In this document: positions 36,842-44,314 of the stretch, one piece after another
How positions within the stretch are numbered: the stretch's first letter is position 1
Layout: each line of letters starts with the position of its first letter
Source: Cohnella hashimotonis
Lineage (GTDB): Bacteria; Bacillota; Bacilli; Paenibacillales; Paenibacillaceae
Assembly (NCBI RefSeq): GCF_030014955.1
Contig: NZ_JAGRPV010000001.1
Location: 8,085,501-8,149,500, forward strand
Reading direction: 5' to 3'
Length of the DNA stretch: 64,000 nucleotides
Notes under the pieces: generated by a model
The model's database searches: none
What the model saw: only the letters and a program-made list of their open reading frames with translations
What the model was told of the DNA's origin: nothing
Made by a program: the position numbers and the translations under genes

Positions 36842-38065
36842 GTGAAAACGTATGTGATTGCAGGAGCCGGCTCCAGATCCTTGTATATGTTCGCCAAGCC
36901 GATGGCATCGGAGTGGTCGGATCTCATCAAGCTTGCCGGCGTCTACGACAAGAATCCGGTACGAGCGGAGCTGTTAAGCAAGGCGTGCGGCCACATCCCG
37001 GTTTACCGAACGTTCCAGGACATGCTGGCGCAGACGAAGCCCGACGTCGTGTTGGTTGCCACGGCCGACCATACCCACCACACCTACATTATTGAAGCGT
37101 TGCGGGCCGGCTGCGATGTCATCTCCGAGAAGCCGATGACGATCGACGAGGACAAGTGCCGGGCCATCCTGCAGGCAGAGAAGGATAGCGGAAGGAAAGT
37201 AACCGTCACGTTCAATTTGCGATTCTCGCCGTACTTCGCCCAGGTGAAGCAACTGATCGCGGACGGCGCGATCGGGGACGTCTACCATATGCAGCTGGAA
37301 TGGTTTCTGGACCGCCGGCACGGAGCCGATTACTTCCGACGCTGGCATTCCGAGATGAAGAACAGCGGCGGACTGCTCGTTCACAAGTCGACGCATCACT
37401 TCGATATCGCGAACTGGTGGATAGACAGCGCGCCCGCCGAAGTGCATGCATTCGGGAGCCGGCGCGTATACGGAGACCGTCGTGCGAATAAAGGCGATCG
37501 CTGCCTGACCTGCGACTTTAAGCAGAGCTGCGAATTCTACCTGGATGCCGAGCAGGATCCGTTCCTCAAGCAATATTATTTGCAGGCAGAGCAGGAGGAC
37601 GGCTACATTCGGGACCGCTGCGTGTTCGACGATCGAATCGATATTTACGACAACATGTCCGTGAACGTGAGATACAAAAGCGGCGCCTTGCTCACGTATT
37701 CCTTGATCGCATACAGTCCGTACGAAGGCTGGCGGGCATCGATCAACGGCAGCCAAGGACGTCTGGAACTGGCGAACGTCTACCGCAACGCAGACATGTC
37801 GCCCGGCGACAGCAATTGGATCAAATTAATCAGAAACGACGGCACCGTCGAGAACATCGAAGTCCGCGTGTCGGCGGAAGGCCACGGAGGCGGGGATGCC
37901 AAGCTTCGCAAGGCGCTGTTTGAAGGCAATCTGGCCGACCCGCTCGGCCAGCAAGCCGGAAGCTTGGCGGGAGCCCAATCGTTGTTGATCGGGGCGCTCG
38001 CCAATCGCTCCATCGCGGAAGGCCGCTCGCTTCCCTTTCCTTGTCCGGGAGACTGGATGAGCTGA
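36842..38065 (+). CDS. Gfo/Idh/MocA family oxidoreductase with four-cysteine motif (1)
   Basis: A 407-residue NAD(P)-dependent sugar oxidoreductase. The Rossmann domain begins YVIAGAGSRSLYMFAKPM; the catalytic-lysine motif is ISEKPMTID, followed by NLRFSPYFAQVKQLIADGAIGDVYHMQ and the active-site region GGLLVHKSTHHFDIANWW. A cysteine set C221, C224, C230 (RCLTCDFKQSC) plus C260 (RDRCVFDD) suggests a zinc or Fe-S site in the C-terminal domain. GTG at 36842 has AGGAG eleven bases upstream. With its sibling at 40044 it could oxidise and re-reduce a sugar, or act as an NAD-dependent glycosidase (GH109-like); both are inference from the superfamily. Confidence 0.9.
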   Translation: MKTYVIAGAGSRSLYMFAKPMASEWSDLIKLAGVYDKNPVRAELLSKACGHIPVYRTFQDMLAQTKPDVVLVATADHTHHTYIIEALRAGCDVISEKPMTIDEDKCRAILQAEKDSGRKVTVTFNLRFSPYFAQVKQLIADGAIGDVYHMQLEWFLDRRHGADYFRRWHSEMKNSGGLLVHKSTHHFDIANWWIDSAPAEVHAFGSRRVYGDRRANKGDRCLTCDFKQSCEFYLDAEQDPFLKQYYLQAEQEDGYIRDRCVFDDRIDIYDNMSVNVRYKSGALLTYSLIAYSPYEGWRASINGSQGRLELANVYRNADMSPGDSNWIKLIRNDGTVENIEVRVSAEGHGGGDAKLRKALFEGNLADPLGQQAGSLAGAQSLLIGALANRSIAEGRSLPFPCPGDWMS

Positions 38066-38092
38066 CAACTGGAGCCAAGGAGGCAGGTTCCC

Positions 38093-40036
38093 ATGCATTT
38101 GCCGCAAGCGCTTGAACGCACGGTATTCACGCTTTACGATACGCAGGACCAGTTGAAACGCCACGTGTACGAGCGGGCGGACCGGGCGTTTGCCCGAGGG
38201 GACCGGGAGCGGGACCGAATCTCGACCGCAAGCGGCTTGCGCGAACGACAGCTTGCGATGAGAACGGCGTTCATTCATGCGATCGGGGGGATTCCGGACC
38301 GGGAAGCGGACATGAATGCCGTGATCGTCGGACAGGTTCGGGAAGAGGGCTACCGCATCGAAAATATCGTCTACGAGCCGTTGCCGGGTTATCGCGTCAC
38401 GTCTAATCTCTATTTGCCTGCGCAAGCGGAACCCGCTTCGCCTAGCCCGGTCGTGCTCTTCTTGTCCGGCCACGAGCTGGAAGGCAAGCACGGCGACTAT
38501 TATCACCGGGTCATTTTACGCTTCGTGGAAGCGGGGCTTGCCGTGTTCGCCATCGACCCCCCGGGACAAGGAGAACGTGTCGGGGATGCGCTGGACGACG
38601 CCGGCAACCTCATATGGGGCACGGGGGAGCATCAGCGGATCGGAATCCGGTGTTATCCGTTCGGAGAGAGCATTGCCCGATACTTCGTCAGGGATGCAAT
38701 GAGCGCGATCGATTATCTGGAGACGCGTCAGGAGCTGGATACCGCCCGCCTTGGCGTGACCGGCAATTCGGGAGGCGGAACCCAGACCGCGATGCTGATG
38801 ATCTGCGACGATCGAATCGCCGCCGCGGCGCCGGCTACGTTTATCATGGACCGGCAGAGCTATATGTACGCCGGAGGCGTGCAAGACGCGGAGCAAGTCT
38901 GGCCCGGCCTGACGGAGGCGGGGTTCGATCACGAAGACTTGCTGCTGGCCTTCGCGCCGAAGCCGCTGCTTGTGCTTGCTGCCGAATATGACTTTTTCCC
39001 GATCGAGGGCACAAGGCGGACTGTGACGAGATCCCGGCGTTATTGGGAGATGCTCGGCAAGAAAGCCGATTTTGAATTTTACGTCGAGCCGTCGCTGCAC
39101 CGCTATACGGACGGCATGGCGAAGAAGGCCGCGGCTTTTTTTGCGCAACGGCTGCTTGAACATCCGCGAGAATCGTCCGGGCAAGCGTTGCCAGCGGTAC
39201 CGGCCGACAAGCTGTGGTGTACGAAGCAGGGCCGATTGACGTCCGAATGGCCGCAAGCGTTGACTTTGTCCGATATTGTGCAGAGTCGTTACGAGAGGTT
39301 CCGCTCGAACAACCGCGGGCGGCCGTCGGATGCGCTTGCGCCGAACGGAGAACAATGGCTGCGCGACCAGGTTTATGCCGGCCGTGCGCCGTGCCCGTTC
39401 AATACCAGGCATATGCGCCTGGCGGATACCGACGGTCTGTCGACGGCGTATTGGATGTGGTGGTCGCAGAGCGGCGTGATGAACAGCGCGCTCTGGTTCA
39501 GCGGCGCCCGGGATGCGGATGCCCGTCCGGCTGAAGTCGTAATGGCCGCCTGGGCGGGCGGCACGACTTGTCTGAGTCGGCATTGGCCCTGGATTCGCGA
39601 GCAATGCGCAGCCGGAAGAAGCGTCGTGGTGCTGAACGCTTCCGGCGTCGGTCCGCACGAACCGGCCCCGGTGTACGGTCGACCGGTACGGGGGATGTTC
39701 GGGATGCTGCACAAGCTGGCGGACGAATTGATCTGGCTGGGGGACAGCCTTGCAGCCTTGCGGACGTACGATACGATTCGATGCGCGGAGTGGATTGCAA
39801 GCGTCGCCGGGAACGTCAGCCTGTCAATTTATGCCCCGGGCAACGCCTGGCTGTCCGCCCGCCTCGCAGCGCTGTTGTGCGATCGGATCGGGCAAGTTTA
39901 CTCGGATACCGAATACGCGCAAATAGCGGATTGGTTCCTGTCGGCGGGCGAACCGAACGAGGATTGGATGAGCACCGTTTTTCCAGGCTTATTGCAATAT
40001 GTCGACATCGCCGGTCCAACGAGAAAGGGATGTTAA
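38093..40036 (+). CDS. alpha/beta hydrolase, acetyl-xylan-esterase-like
   Basis: A 647-residue protein. The central alpha/beta hydrolase domain (about 95-370) has the nucleophile elbow GNSGGG, oxyanion/lid regions VLFLSGHELEGKHGDYYHRVI and FAIDPPGQGERVGD, acid DFFP in LAAEYDFFP, and a histidine in PSLHRYTDGMAKKA. This is like CE7/CE15-type carbohydrate esterases. A second, C-terminal part (about 400-640) looks like another hydrolase-like fold without a clear nucleophile. No signal peptide is seen, so it acts inside the cell on an imported sugar or ester. ATG at 38093 has GGAGG nine to ten bases upstream. It probably removes an acyl or uronoyl ester in the operon's pathway. Confidence 0.8.
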   Translation: MHLPQALERTVFTLYDTQDQLKRHVYERADRAFARGDRERDRISTASGLRERQLAMRTAFIHAIGGIPDREADMNAVIVGQVREEGYRIENIVYEPLPGYRVTSNLYLPAQAEPASPSPVVLFLSGHELEGKHGDYYHRVILRFVEAGLAVFAIDPPGQGERVGDALDDAGNLIWGTGEHQRIGIRCYPFGESIARYFVRDAMSAIDYLETRQELDTARLGVTGNSGGGTQTAMLMICDDRIAAAAPATFIMDRQSYMYAGGVQDAEQVWPGLTEAGFDHEDLLLAFAPKPLLVLAAEYDFFPIEGTRRTVTRSRRYWEMLGKKADFEFYVEPSLHRYTDGMAKKAAAFFAQRLLEHPRESSGQALPAVPADKLWCTKQGRLTSEWPQALTLSDIVQSRYERFRSNNRGRPSDALAPNGEQWLRDQVYAGRAPCPFNTRHMRLADTDGLSTAYWMWWSQSGVMNSALWFSGARDADARPAEVVMAAWAGGTTCLSRHWPWIREQCAAGRSVVVLNASGVGPHEPAPVYGRPVRGMFGMLHKLADELIWLGDSLAALRTYDTIRCAEWIASVAGNVSLSIYAPGNAWLSARLAALLCDRIGQVYSDTEYAQIADWFLSAGEPNEDWMSTVFPGLLQYVDIAGPTRKGC

Positions 40037-40043
40037 AAACGCC

Positions 40044-41321
40044 ATGTCAAAAACCGTAACTGTAGCGCTCATCGGAGCCGGCTTGCGCGGCATGAAGTAC
40101 AGCGGCTTCTCTTCTCAAAAGTCGCTGGGCATGCAGATCGTGGCAGTGGCCGATCCCGATGAAGTGCGAAGACAGCGGGCGCAGCAGCAATTCGGCCTTG
40201 CGGACGAGCGCTGCTATGCGAATTGGGATGCCTTTTTTGCAGAGCCGCGTCTGGCGGACGCCGTCTTCATCTGCACGCGGGATCGCGATCATTATATCCC
40301 GGCCATGAAGGCGCTGGAATGCGGGTACCACGTGCTGCTGGAGAAGCCGATGTCTCCCAGCTGGCAGGAATGCATGGCGCTTGGCAAGCAAGCCGAGAAG
40401 TACGATCGGAAGCTGACGATCTGTCACGTGCTTCGATACGCGCCGTTTTTCGTCGAGATCAAGCGCCTGCTGGACGAAGGCAGAATCGGCAGGCTGATGT
40501 CGATCCAGCACAACGAGAACGTCGGATACTGGCATCAGGCGCATAGTTACGTGCGCGGCTACTTCAGCAGATCGGAGGATTCCAGCCCGATGATCCTGGC
40601 CAAGTCCTGTCATGATATGGATATCATGTCGTGGCTGGCGGGCGGCGCATGTCTGAGCGTGGCTTCTTATGGACATCTGTCCTACTTCCGGCCGGAGAAT
40701 GCGCCCCCGGGAGCGCCCGAGCGCTGCATTGACGGATGCCCGGTCGAGGATACCTGCGTATATTATGCGCCGAACACTTATCTGATTGAAAATGGAGGCT
40801 GGAAGGCCGAAGCCGCCAGCAACGATCCGAGTTACGAGGCGCGCTATCGCGCGATGAAGGAAGGACCGTTCGGACGCTGCGTCTTCCGGTGCGACAACGA
40901 TGTCGTCGATCATCAGGTCGTCAGCATGGAATTCGAGAATGAGATCACGGCCGTGTTCACGATGAGCGCCTTCACGGAAAATACCAGCCGAACGTTGAAG
41001 CTGATGGGAACGGAAGGCGAGCTGCGCGCTACGATGGATACCGACGAGATCGAAGTCAGACGCTTCGGCAGCGGCAGCACGGAGCGGATCCAATTGTCGA
41101 CGCCTGACGGACATATCGGTCACGGGGGAGGCGACAGCAGGCTGGTTAAGGATTTTCTGGACGTCATTCGGTCGGACGGCAAGAGTTACAGCGCGACTTC
41201 TGCGCACGCTTCGATTCAGAGCCATCTGATGGCCTTCGCTGCGGAACGCTCCCGATTGGAAAAAAGAATGGTCCGCCTGGACGAATTCAATCAGGAGCCG
41301 GAGCGGGAGCTCGAGCACTAG
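40044..41321 (+). CDS. Gfo/Idh/MocA family oxidoreductase with four-cysteine motif (2)
   Basis: A 425-residue NAD(P)-dependent oxidoreductase: nucleotide loop VALIGAGLRGMKYSG, LLEKPMSPSWQECMALG, HVLRYAPFFVEIKRLLDEGRIG, and an active-site region PMILAKSCHDMDIMSWLAGG. Cysteines C228, C232, C238 (RCIDGCPVEDTC) and C279, C283 (GRCVFRCDN) parallel the set in the first oxidoreductase. This resembles a known subgroup whose substrates are poorly known. ATG at 40044 is used with AAAGGG about 14 bases upstream; an in-frame ATG at 39999 has no ribosome site and lies inside the esterase gene. Tightly packed behind the esterase gene. Confidence 0.9.
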   Translation: MSKTVTVALIGAGLRGMKYSGFSSQKSLGMQIVAVADPDEVRRQRAQQQFGLADERCYANWDAFFAEPRLADAVFICTRDRDHYIPAMKALECGYHVLLEKPMSPSWQECMALGKQAEKYDRKLTICHVLRYAPFFVEIKRLLDEGRIGRLMSIQHNENVGYWHQAHSYVRGYFSRSEDSSPMILAKSCHDMDIMSWLAGGACLSVASYGHLSYFRPENAPPGAPERCIDGCPVEDTCVYYAPNTYLIENGGWKAEAASNDPSYEARYRAMKEGPFGRCVFRCDNDVVDHQVVSMEFENEITAVFTMSAFTENTSRTLKLMGTEGELRATMDTDEIEVRRFGSGSTERIQLSTPDGHIGHGGGDSRLVKDFLDVIRSDGKSYSATSAHASIQSHLMAFAAERSRLEKRMVRLDEFNQEPERELEH

Positions 41322-41369
41322 ATCTTCTTCAGGATCGCTAACTTCGGAATGGAAGGGAATGGGTAACGA

Positions 41370-42107
41370 ATGAATTTGAAAATATCGGATACGCCCGATC
41401 AATCGGGGCTGGCAGCGGCGATTGAGGCGGAGCGAATTCTGCAGGATACATTGGCACAGCAAAATGAGGCACGACTGTTGTTATCGACCGGCGCGTCGCA
41501 GTTTGAATTTCTGAAGCATCTCACAACCAGGAACGTCGACTGGAGCCGGGTCGAAATGTTCCATCTGGACGAGTATATCGGCTTGCCGGAAGCGCATCCT
41601 GCGAGCTTTCGCAAATATCTGAAGGAACGGTTCCTGCAGGACGTGAAGGTGAAGCGCGCGTATCTGGTAGACGGGGAGGGCTCGGTCCCGGAGGTGTTGA
41701 AGTCGCTTAAGGAAGAGATTGCCCGGGCCCCCATCGATCTGGCCTTGATCGGCATCGGCGAGAACGGTCATATCGCTTTTAACGACCCGCCTGCCGACTT
41801 TGACATCGAGGAACCGTATATGGCGGTCGATCTGAACGACTCCTGCAAAGATCAGCAGGTTGGAGAAGGCTGGTTCGCATCGCGCGACGAGGTGCCGAAA
41901 CAGGCGATCACGATGACAGTGAAGCAGATTATGAAAAGCCGCCATATTCTCTCAGTCGTTCCTCATGCGGTAAAAGCGGAGGCCATTCGCAACACCATGC
42001 TGAAGGGCGTGGATCCGCAGTTTCCTTCGACGATTCTGAAGACGCATTCTCATTGGCAATTGTATCTGGACCAAGCATCGGCATCCTTGATCTATCAGCG
42101 TTGTTAA
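41370..42107 (+). CDS. nagB: glucosamine-6-phosphate deaminase
   Basis: A 245-residue NagB/6-phosphogluconolactonase-fold isomerase that turns glucosamine-6-phosphate into fructose-6-phosphate and ammonia. Motifs: FHLDEYIGLP (catalytic Asp region), LALIGIGENGHIAFNDPPADF (active-site His) and ITMTVKQIMKSRHILSVV. The length matches the family. It lies in the operon between the second oxidoreductase and NagA. Confidence 0.95.
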   Translation: MNLKISDTPDQSGLAAAIEAERILQDTLAQQNEARLLLSTGASQFEFLKHLTTRNVDWSRVEMFHLDEYIGLPEAHPASFRKYLKERFLQDVKVKRAYLVDGEGSVPEVLKSLKEEIARAPIDLALIGIGENGHIAFNDPPADFDIEEPYMAVDLNDSCKDQQVGEGWFASRDEVPKQAITMTVKQIMKSRHILSVVPHAVKAEAIRNTMLKGVDPQFPSTILKTHSHWQLYLDQASASLIYQRC

Positions 42108-42152
42108 GGACTGTCGGGCATCACGCAATCGTCTTGACAGGAGGGGTCAGGC

Positions 42153-43316
42153 ATGACATTGAAAGGTAGAGACGCGGTAACGGGACAGGCGGTGGAAGTG
42201 ACGGTCTCTCAAGAGCGGATCGTTGACGTCAGCAGCGTGGTCGAGCCGCAAGCAGGTGCCGAAGACCTGCCCTGGATCAGCGCCGGCTGGATCGATCTGC
42301 AAGTGAACGGGTTCGGGGGATACGATCTTAACGGGGAGACGCTGACGCCCGGGGATCTGGAGGGCGTCGTTCGCGCGCTGCACCCGAAGGGGGTCTCCGC
42401 CTTCTTGCCGACGATTATCACGGGGCCGATCGAACAGATGCGGCGCGCTTTCGGGACGATTGCCGGTTATGTAAGAGAGAGGCGCTTCGGCAGCCGTTCG
42501 ATCGTCGGCATTCATATGGAAGGTCCCTATTTATCGGGTGAGGACGGGAGCCGCGGCGCTCATCCTGCGGCGCATATCCGCGATCCGGATTGGGACGAAT
42601 TCCAGCGTCTGCAGGAGGCGGCCGAAGGCTTGATCCGAATGGTCACGATCGCGCCGGAACGCAAGGGAGCGATACCGTTCATTCAACGCCTCGCGGACAC
42701 GGGTGTTGTGGTGGCCATCGGGCATACCCGAGCCGGCGCCGAACAACTGGAGGAAGCCGTACAAGCGGGCGCCCGCGTGTCGACGCATCTGGGCAACGGC
42801 TCGGAGCCGATGCTGCCCCGGCATCCCAATTATATCTGGCAGCAGCTGGCCGACGACCGGCTATGGGCGACGTTCATCCCGGACGGGCACCATCTTGCGC
42901 CTCCGGTGCTCAAGGCGATGCTTCGGGCCAAGCGCGACAAGGCGCTGTTCGTCAGCGACAGCGTTCGCTTCGGCGGCATGGCGCCGGGCGCCTACAGCAG
43001 CCCGATCGGCGGACAGGTCGTTCTGCAGGCGAACGGGCGGCTGCATACGGCTGCCAATCCGAACATTCTGGCCGGCTCCGCCTCCTCGCTGGCGGATGGA
43101 ATCGCCAATGCCGTTCGATTTACGGATCTATCCCTGGCCGAGGCGGTGCAGGCCGTAACGATACGGCCTGCGCGGGTGATGGGATTCGAGACGATCGGCG
43201 CGCTCCGGCCCGGCATGCGGGCCGATCTGACGCTCTTCCGTCACGAACCCGGCGGAGCGGTCGTCGTCGAGGAGACGGTAGCGGCAGGAGAGTCCGTGTA
43301 TCGACAGTTAATATGA
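42153..43316 (+). CDS. nagA: N-acetylglucosamine-6-phosphate deacetylase
   Basis: A 387-residue amidohydrolase. Metal and catalytic positions can be followed: IDLQVNGFGGYD, the metal Glu in HMEGPYL, His in AIGHTRAG, His in STHLGNG, and the catalytic Asp in FVSDSV. The usual NAM following the second metal histidine is replaced by GNGSEPML, marking a divergent branch. GGAGGGG lies ten bases before ATG 42153. Last gene of the LacI-controlled operon. No GlcNAc kinase is in the operon, so either kinase comes from elsewhere or the branch acts on a related sugar. Confidence 0.92.
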   Translation: MTLKGRDAVTGQAVEVTVSQERIVDVSSVVEPQAGAEDLPWISAGWIDLQVNGFGGYDLNGETLTPGDLEGVVRALHPKGVSAFLPTIITGPIEQMRRAFGTIAGYVRERRFGSRSIVGIHMEGPYLSGEDGSRGAHPAAHIRDPDWDEFQRLQEAAEGLIRMVTIAPERKGAIPFIQRLADTGVVVAIGHTRAGAEQLEEAVQAGARVSTHLGNGSEPMLPRHPNYIWQQLADDRLWATFIPDGHHLAPPVLKAMLRAKRDKALFVSDSVRFGGMAPGAYSSPIGGQVVLQANGRLHTAANPNILAGSASSLADGIANAVRFTDLSLAEAVQAVTIRPARVMGFETIGALRPGMRADLTLFRHEPGGAVVVEETVAAGESVYRQLI

Positions 43317-43344
43317 CAGACTCGGGCCGAATAAAATCCTACTT

Positions 43345-43446
43345 AGGAACACCAAGGCGGCTCATACGCAAGGCTGGCCGGACTTGTTCCTCCTCAGGAA
43401 CACCCCGGCGTTCCATGCGCAAGGCAGGCTGGATTGTTTTTGCATT
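43345..43446. repeat. imperfect 51-bp tandem repeat, two units
   Basis: Units begin AGGAACACC at 43345 and 43396. On the minus strand both read PA(C/S)LA(H/Y)xxPxCS-stop in the same frame. At the junction GTTCCT/AGGAAC forms a small hairpin (43386-43401). Confidence 0.65.
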
Positions 43447-43837
43447 TACCGCAGTAGAGAGTCACGTAGGGGATGGTGACCGGCAGGGTGCGGCTCGTCA
43501 CATTCGTCACCAGATATCCTCGCGCCGCCACTTTTGCGTACGAACCGGTCGTGTTCCAATTGGATGAATGCCCTTTTTTTCGCTGGACCATGACCCGAAT
43601 GTCAAACGGTTTGCGCTGAATTCGGGCAAGCTGCAGACGCCTCTGAACGATATAGCCGCGGCCTTTGCCCTCTTTGCGGAGCCATTTGAGCACCTTAGTG
43701 GTGTCTCTCAGGGTGACCGCATTTTTTTCGTTTTGAATGCGATAGGCGTTCGCGCCGTACCGCGTGATGAATAAAATACCCCTCCCGAAGCTCCCGTCCC
43801 GAGGCTTCAGTACGACGCTCCGATGTTGAAGCAGCAT
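43394..43837 (-). pseudogene. YheC/YheD-like ATP-grasp fragment, N-terminus missing
   Basis: The 147 codons match only the second half of a YheC/YheD spore-coat-associated ATP-grasp protein: VVLKPRDGSFGRGIL (ATP-grasp loop), YIVQRRLQLARIQRKPFDIRVMVQRK (metal/ATP-binding region). Normal members are about twice as long or more. The ATG at 43837 lacks a ribosome site, and the missing N-terminal half is replaced by the BlaI promoter region. The tail has a Cys cluster (YCGKCKNNPAC) not expected in the family and ends in the 51-bp repeat. It is probably a remnant; part of it recurs at 46587-46705. Confidence 0.7.
43615..43732. repeat. direct repeat A (YheCD segment)
   Basis: 118 bp matching 46587-46705 in the same orientation with about ten mismatches and one single-base length change (roughly 91% identity by eye). 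The pair brackets the BlaI/BlaR1-like genes. Confidence 0.8.
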
Positions 43838-43850
43838 CTTGGATAAAGCG

Positions 43851-43879
43851 TTGACTTCTTCTGTTTACGCGTGTAAACT
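43851..43879 (+). promoter_or_regulatory. promoter of the BlaI/BlaR1-like operon
   Basis: -35 TTGACT (43851-43856), 17-base spacer, -10 TAAACT (43874-43879). The -10 overlaps the first operator. Confidence 0.7.
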
Positions 43880-43905
43880 ATCAATTGGCGTTTACGGTTG
43901 TAAAC
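43863..43905. promoter_or_regulatory. paired BlaI-type operators
   Basis: Two near-identical dyads, GTTTACGCGTGTAAAC (43863-43878) and GTTTACGGTTGTAAAC (43890-43905), 27 bp apart centre to centre. The first covers the -10, which fits autorepression by the BlaI-like protein. Confidence 0.75.
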
Positions 43906-43936
43906 GAAAAAATGAATTCGCAATGAGGTGACGTTC

Positions 43937-44314
43937 GTGAACAATCTCCCCCATATCACCGATGCCGAGCATGAAGTCATGAAGCTTCTCTGGCAGAAGG
44001 AGCCGTTGTCCGCCAATGAGATCATTCTTAAGTTGACGGAGCAAATGCAGTGGTCGGATCAAACCGTCAAAACGTTTCTGAACCGCCTGCACAAGAAAAA
44101 TGCGATCGGCTTCGAGAAAACAGGCAGGAATTATCTTTATTATCCGTTGGTTTCCTACGATGAATACTTAAAGTCCGAGAACCGCTCCTTTTTGAACAGG
44201 GTGTATAATGGCGCGGTAGGGACGTTGTTTGCCAAATTTTTAGAGGAAGAACAGCTCTCGGAAAATGAGATTAAGGCGCTTCAACAACTGCTGGAAGAGA
44301 AGAAGCAATCATGA
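43937..44314 (+). CDS. BlaI/MecI family transcriptional repressor
   Basis: A 125-residue winged-helix repressor: ITDAEHEVMKLLWQKEPLSANEII, the recognition helix WSDQTVKTFLNRLHKKNAIGFEKTGRNYLYYPLVS, and a C-terminal dimerisation helix that in BlaI/MecI is cut to induce. The start is GTG at 43937, with GAGGTG seven bases upstream; an earlier GTG at 43928 overlaps that site. The gene overlaps the antirepressor gene by four bases. Two operators and a promoter precede it. No beta-lactamase gene is in the window, so the target may be the operon itself or a gene elsewhere. Confidence 0.93.
   Translation: MNNLPHITDAEHEVMKLLWQKEPLSANEIILKLTEQMQWSDQTVKTFLNRLHKKNAIGFEKTGRNYLYYPLVSYDEYLKSENRSFLNRVYNGAVGTLFAKFLEEEQLSENEIKALQQLLEEKKQS

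Noticed and set aside
38516..39712. 398-codon minus-strand open frame
   Set aside because: Antisense to the esterase gene, with basic low-complexity product and no start signal.
40047..41462. 471-codon minus-strand open frame
   Set aside because: Antisense to the second Gfo/Idh gene and the start of nagB; no ribosome site, no family resemblance. A common effect of GC-rich third positions.
43394..43837. Functional small ATP-grasp gene
   Set aside because: Only the second half of the YheC/YheD fold is present, there is no ribosome site before the ATG, and the promoter side is taken by BlaI operators.
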